From: Frateuria_A sp051900415
GTDB lineage: Bacteria > Pseudomonadota > Gammaproteobacteria > Xanthomonadales > Rhodanobacteraceae
NCBI RefSeq assembly: GCF_051900415.1
Contig: NZ_JBHZGL010000001.1
Coordinates: 434,001 to 498,000 of the forward strand
Direction of reading: 5' to 3'
DNA: 64,000 bases
The notes beneath the pieces are model-generated. The model saw only the letters and a list, made by a program, of their open reading frames with translations, had not been told where the DNA came from and did no database searches. The translations under genes and the position numbers were made by a program. Positions within the stretch are counted from its first letter, which is position 1, and each line of letters opens with the position of its first letter. This document shows positions 59,908 through 64,000 of this stretch, one piece after another.

Positions 59908-60545
59908 TGGCACACATCAACCTACTTCCCTGGCGTGCCGAACGGCGCAAGCAGCGCGAGCGGGAATTCTTCATGCAGCTGGGCGCGGCCTTCGTGGCGG
60001 CGCTGCTGGTCGTGCTGCTGTGGGTGTTCTGGATGGGCATGCGCATCGACAACCAGAACGAGCGCAACGCCTATCTGCAGGGCGAGATCAAACAGTTGGA
60101 CGAGCGCATCGCCAAGATCAAGGACCTCGAGAAGGTCCGCCAGCGCCTGCTCGCCCGCAAGCAGATCATCGAGCAGCTCCAGGCCAACCGGTCGCAGATG
60201 GTCCACCTGTTCGACGAACTGGTGAAGACCATCCCGGCCAGCGTGCGCCTCACGAGCATGAAGCAGAACTCCGACTCGATGGTGCTCTACGGCGTGGCCC
60301 AGTCCAACGCCAGCGTGGCCGAATACATGCGCAACCTCGACGCCTCGCCCTGGATGGGCAACGCGGACCTGGACAAGACCGAAATCAAGTACCGCGCCGG
60401 GCGCATGCCCTACACGTTCGGCCTGAGCGTCAAGCTTAGCCAGCCGGCCGAAGAGGAGGCAGGCAAGACGCCGGTGCTGCTGCAGGGCAACGGCGCCCCC
60501 GCCGCATCGGGATCTGCGGCCGTCAGCGGGGGGGCTGCCAAATGA
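59907..60545 (+). CDS. pilN: Type IV pilus assembly protein PilN
   Basis: 212 residues. Starts MAHINLLPWRAERRK, the INLLP motif that docks in PilM; one helix (about 22-44), coiled coil (50-90) and ferredoxin-like domain. Start overlaps pilM stop (TGATG). The C-terminus has a Pro/Ala/Gly-rich tail. Confidence 0.95.
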   Translation: MAHINLLPWRAERRKQREREFFMQLGAAFVAALLVVLLWVFWMGMRIDNQNERNAYLQGEIKQLDERIAKIKDLEKVRQRLLARKQIIEQLQANRSQMVHLFDELVKTIPASVRLTSMKQNSDSMVLYGVAQSNASVAEYMRNLDASPWMGNADLDKTEIKYRAGRMPYTFGLSVKLSQPAEEEAGKTPVLLQGNGAPAASGSAAVSGGAAK

Positions 60546-61213
60546 AGTTCTTCGACGAACTGCGCAACCTCGACCGCAACAACATCGGTGGCTGGTCCAA
60601 ATCGATCAAGATCTTCTTCACCGTGCTGGTGTTCCTGGTCGTGATGTTCCTCGGCTGGTATCTGCACGTCAGTGACCAGCAGGACTCGCTGGAGACGCTG
60701 GCCGCGAAAGAGGTGTCGCTCAAGCAGGAGTTCACCCAGAAGCAGGCCAAGGCGGTCAACCTCGAAGCGCTGCAGCAGCAGCTCGACGAGATGCAGGACA
60801 TGCTGCGCCAGTTGCTGCGCCAGCTGCCCAGCAAGACCGAGATGCCCGAGCTGCTGGTGGACATCTCGCAGACCGCCCTGGCTGCGGGCCTGGAAATCCA
60901 GGTGTTCGATCCGGGCACCGAGCAGCCGAAGGACTTCTACGCCGAAGAGCCGATCAACCTGAAAATGGTCGGCACCTATCACCAGTTCGGCAATTTCATC
61001 AGTGGTGTCGCTTCGCTGCCGCGTGTGGTGATCCTCACCATGCACGACGTGTCGCTGTCCACGCAGCTTCCGGTCGGCGCCAATGGCGAACCACCGCCCG
61101 GCGGACAGCTGGTGCTGCAAGGCACGGTCAAGACCTACCGCTACCTCGAAGACGAAGAAAGCGGTGAGACCAAGCCCGCCAAGGGCAAGGGCAAGGCGAG
61201 GGGGCGCAAATGA
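60542..61213 (+). CDS. pilO: Type IV pilus assembly protein PilO
   Basis: 223 residues: helix (about 20-42), coiled coil (50-95), PilO domain with GTYHQFGNFISGVASLPRV. It dimerises with PilN in the inner-membrane alignment complex. ATGA overlap with pilN. The C-terminus is Lys/Gly-rich. Confidence 0.95.
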   Translation: MKFFDELRNLDRNNIGGWSKSIKIFFTVLVFLVVMFLGWYLHVSDQQDSLETLAAKEVSLKQEFTQKQAKAVNLEALQQQLDEMQDMLRQLLRQLPSKTEMPELLVDISQTALAAGLEIQVFDPGTEQPKDFYAEEPINLKMVGTYHQFGNFISGVASLPRVVILTMHDVSLSTQLPVGANGEPPPGGQLVLQGTVKTYRYLEDEESGETKPAKGKGKARGRK

Positions 61214-61752
61214 GCAGGTTCAACGCCATCAGGCCTACCCATGTGGCGCGGCTGCTGCTGATGCTGGGCACCGTGCTGCTGCTGGCCGGCTGCACCCGCG
61301 GCATGTCCGACCTGCGCGACTGGGTCGCCCAGGAAAAGAGCAAGAAGGGCGCGCCGATCCCGCCGCTGCCAGTGATCAAGACGTTCGAGACCTTCCAGTA
61401 TTCCGATGACGGCAAGCGCGATCCGTTCAGCGCGAGCACCGCCGAACTGCAGCCGAGCGGCCCGTCGAACGGACCGCGCCCCGACGAGGGGCGGGCCAAG
61501 GAGCCGCTCGAGATGTTCGCGCTGGACAGCCTCAAGATGGTGGGTACGGTCGGCACCGGCGCAGGTATCGAAGCGCTGGTGAAGGATCCCGGTGGCGTGA
61601 TCCACCGTGTCCACATCAATGAATACATGGGGCAGAACTACGGTCGGGTCACCGACATCGCGGAAGACCACATCGACCTGGTCGAGCTGGTTTCCAATGG
61701 CAATGGCGGCTGGATGGAACGTTCGGCCAGCATCGGGCTCGGCGACAAATGA
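61210..61752 (+). CDS. pilP: Type IV pilus lipoprotein PilP
   Basis: 180 residues. Lipobox LLAGC (Cys about 28), a Pro-rich linker with KRDPFSAS, then the homology region (LKMVGTVGTGAGIEALVKDP). It links PilNO to the secretin PilQ. ATGA overlap with pilO. Confidence 0.95.
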   Translation: MSRFNAIRPTHVARLLLMLGTVLLLAGCTRGMSDLRDWVAQEKSKKGAPIPPLPVIKTFETFQYSDDGKRDPFSASTAELQPSGPSNGPRPDEGRAKEPLEMFALDSLKMVGTVGTGAGIEALVKDPGGVIHRVHINEYMGQNYGRVTDIAEDHIDLVELVSNGNGGWMERSASIGLGDK

Positions 61753-61769
61753 ACACAGGGGCTGACGCA

Positions 61770-64000
61770 ATGAGCAACCACATCCAACCTGTCCGGGGCC
61801 GAGCCATGCGCCAAGCACGCCGCTGCCTGTTGACCGGCCTGCTGATGACCGCCGCCGCATGGGCCGGCGATGCCGTGGCAGCCAGCAACACGCTCAAGGG
61901 AATCAGTTACGACACGTTGCCGGGGGGCAAGGTCGAACTGCACATGAACTTCGCCGGCGGACCGCCGCCGGAGCCGCGCATCTTCACCACCGGCAATCCG
62001 CCGCGCATCGCGGTGGATTTCGCCGACACTGCCAACGCCGCACCGCGCCACCTGGACATCGGCAAGGGCTCGACCTCGGGCGTCTCGGCGGTTTCCGCCG
62101 GCGGGCGCACCCGCGTCGTGGTCGAACTTATGCGCGATGCCTCCTACGCCACGCGCGTGGACGGCAACGACCTGGTGATGACCGTCAACAACGGCACCGC
62201 CGCGCAAACCACCACCACCGCCTCGGCGGTCGATCCGACCAAGGCGCTGCCTTCGGCCATGAACGGCCCCTCGGTCTCCAGCATCGACTTCCGTCGCGGG
62301 CCGAACGGTGAAGGCCGCGTGCTGATCGGCTTCAGCGGCGCCGGCGCGGATGCCGACATGCACCGCGAGGGTGGCAAGCTCATCGTCAACCTGAGCCACG
62401 TGAAGCTGCCGGCCGAACAGGCCCAGCGCCTGGACGTGCTCGACTTCGCCACGCCGGTGCAGTCGATCACCACCCGCGCCGGCATGGGCGGTGGTGCGCA
62501 CATGGAAATCGATTTCAAGGGCAACGTGGAGACCTCCTCCTACCAGACCGCCGACCAGTACGTGGTCGAGGTCGCGCCCAAGAAGGACGCCGCAGCCGCT
62601 GACGGCAAGCTCGCCCAGGGCCAGCCCCAGGCCTACAACGGCACCCGCGTGACCTTCAATTTCCAGGACATCCCGGTACGTGCCGCGTTGCAGTTCATCG
62701 CGGAGATGTCCAAGAAGAACCTGGTGGTGGCCGACAGCGTGGGCGGCAGCGTTACCCTGCGGCTGGTCAACGTGCCATGGGACCAGGCGCTGGACGTCAT
62801 CCTGCGTGCCAAGGGCCTGGACAAGCGCAGTGACGGCAACGTCATCTGGATCGCTCCGCAGCAGGAGCTGGCCAACTACGAGCAGAACCTGGCCGAGGCG
62901 CGCCTGAAGGCTGAGGACACCGCCGAGCTCGTCACCGACTACGTGCCGATCAGCTACGGCAAGGCGGCCGACATCGCCAAACTCCTGACCAGCGGCAGCA
63001 AGGGCGGCGCCGGTGGCAGTGGCGGCAGTGGCAGCCGCGGCTTCCTCTCGCCCCGCGGCAGCGTCTCGTACGACGAGCGCACCAACACCCTGCTCCTCAA
63101 CGAAACACCCGACAAGATTCGGGAACTGCGTGAGTTGATCGGCGTGCTCGACCGCCCGGTACAGCAGGTGCTGATCGAATCGCGCATCGTGGTGGCCACC
63201 GACGACTTCACCCGCGAGCTGGGCGTCAAGTGGGGCGTGCAGGCGCTGCACACCACCAGCGGCGGCAACGTGATCACCACCGCTCCGCAGGGCGGGGCCA
63301 ATGGTGCTGGCAGCATGGCCATCGAGCGTGGCAACAACAACTCCGGTGCACCCAACGCCACGAACGTGACGACCTATCAGACGGGCGCAGGTGGCTTCAA
63401 CGTGAACCTGCCGGCGGCCAATCCGATGGGCAGCTTCGGCCTGGCGATCCTGGGTGCGAACTACCTGGTCGACCTGGAACTTTCCGCTGCGCAGACCGAA
63501 GGTCGTGGCGAGGTCATCTCCAGCCCGCGCGTGATCACCGCCAACCAGCAGGAAGCGGTCATCCGCCAGGGCCAGCAGATCGGCTACGTGACCTACCAGA
63601 ACAGCGCCACCGGTTCGGCCGGCAGCGGCACCGCCACGGTGCAGTTCAAGGACGCCGTGCTTGAGCTGCGCGTAACCCCGACGATCACCGCCGACAGCCG
63701 CGTGTACCTGAAGATCAACGTCAAGAAGGACGCGCTGGCCAAGTTCATCGATGCCCCGGGCAGTGGCCAGGTGCCGCAGATCGACACCCGCGAAATCAAC
63801 ACCTCGGTGCTGGTGGACAACGGTCAGACGGTGGTGCTCGGTGGCATCTACGAGATCACCAAGGCCAACACCATCAGCAAGGTGCCGGGCCTGGGTGACA
63901 TCCCCGGTCTGGGCGCGCTGTTCCGCAAGACGGTCAAGAACAACAACAAGGCGGAACTGCTGATCTTCGTGACGCCGCGCATTCTCAGCGAAACGCTGCA
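61770..64000 (+). CDS. pilQ: Type IV pilus secretin PilQ, 3' end missing
   Basis: 743 codons are present and the frame is open at the window edge; only the last few are probably missing, as the sequence reaches FVTPRIL. Signal peptide (about 13-38); two AMIN domains (about 45-130 and 165-270) that bind murein; STN (about 290-360); an N1/KH-like domain with a Gly/Ser-rich stretch (GGAGGSGGSGSRG near 410); then the secretin pore (VISSPRVITANQQEAVIRQG ... VLGGIYEI). It forms the outer-membrane pilus pore. Confidence 0.95.
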   Translation, partial: MSNHIQPVRGRAMRQARRCLLTGLLMTAAAWAGDAVAASNTLKGISYDTLPGGKVELHMNFAGGPPPEPRIFTTGNPPRIAVDFADTANAAPRHLDIGKGSTSGVSAVSAGGRTRVVVELMRDASYATRVDGNDLVMTVNNGTAAQTTTTASAVDPTKALPSAMNGPSVSSIDFRRGPNGEGRVLIGFSGAGADADMHREGGKLIVNLSHVKLPAEQAQRLDVLDFATPVQSITTRAGMGGGAHMEIDFKGNVETSSYQTADQYVVEVAPKKDAAAADGKLAQGQPQAYNGTRVTFNFQDIPVRAALQFIAEMSKKNLVVADSVGGSVTLRLVNVPWDQALDVILRAKGLDKRSDGNVIWIAPQQELANYEQNLAEARLKAEDTAELVTDYVPISYGKAADIAKLLTSGSKGGAGGSGGSGSRGFLSPRGSVSYDERTNTLLLNETPDKIRELRELIGVLDRPVQQVLIESRIVVATDDFTRELGVKWGVQALHTTSGGNVITTAPQGGANGAGSMAIERGNNNSGAPNATNVTTYQTGAGGFNVNLPAANPMGSFGLAILGANYLVDLELSAAQTEGRGEVISSPRVITANQQEAVIRQGQQIGYVTYQNSATGSAGSGTATVQFKDAVLELRVTPTITADSRVYLKINVKKDALAKFIDAPGSGQVPQIDTREINTSVLVDNGQTVVLGGIYEITKANTISKVPGLGDIPGLGALFRKTVKNNNKAELLIFVTPRILSETL

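Overview
The window looks like chromosomal backbone DNA from a high-GC gammaproteobacterium of the Xanthomonadales, most likely the Rhodanobacteraceae (Rhodanobacter, Dyella, Luteibacter, Frateuria). Pointers are a CRP-family regulator resembling Xanthomonas Clp, the order zapA / 6S RNA / fau / EVE / rpiA, zinc-free ribosomal protein L31, an Mla operon beside gmk and rpoZ-spoT, and many REP-like inverted repeats between genes. The taxonomic call is inference; no database search was possible. I see no prophage, insertion sequence or CRISPR array.

Layout. 1-7149 (+): a probable cell-wall peptide salvage cluster: DUF819 permease (partial), NlpC/P60 peptidase, Ala-Glu dipeptide epimerase, RpiR regulator, L,D-transpeptidase-fold protein, glutamate-type symporter and an amino-acid-oxidase-like flavoprotein. 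7103-7804 (-): a divergent sigma-like protein. 8071-11266: trpG-trpD-trpC and a PgpC-like phosphatase. 11339-14849: a MarR-GNAT fusion, clp, speD and an extensin-like protein. 14946-16780 (-): coq7 and a GlcF-like iron-sulfur protein. 16912-17869: rplM-rpsI and tRNA-Gln. 18186-22729: a MASE1 membrane protein with a degenerate kinase core, a secreted protein of unknown function and a ClC channel with CBS domains. 22798-25503 (-): rpiA, EVE protein, fau, 6S RNA, zapA and a TIGR02449 coiled coil. 25660-31280 (+): UPF0149, pepP, a 32-residue ORF, a prohibitin-like protein and a CIO-type bd oxidase. 31372-32691 (-): pepQ.

32793-37983 (-) holds two tandem PilZ-DUF1631 gene pairs, a likely duplicated cyclic-di-GMP output module. 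Then come hemW-rdgB-rph (-) and yicC-gmk (+). 42285-45754 (+) is mlaFEDCB, in which MlaD has two MCE domains instead of one; mlaA converges on it. rpoZ, spoT, ridA, recG, a nucleoside hydrolase, rpmE2 and gltA follow. The end carries a nucleotidyltransferase-like protein of unknown function, mrcA (PBP1A), and divergently pilM-N-O-P-Q, the type IV pilus alignment and secretin operon, cut by the window edge.

The most interesting parts are the two-ring MlaD, the duplicated PilZ-DUF1631 pairs, the murein-peptide cluster, the degenerate MASE1 kinase, the sigma-like protein and at least four families of palindromic intergenic repeats. Gene starts were chosen from ribosome binding sites and overlaps; many upstream start codons in this GC-rich DNA are spurious.
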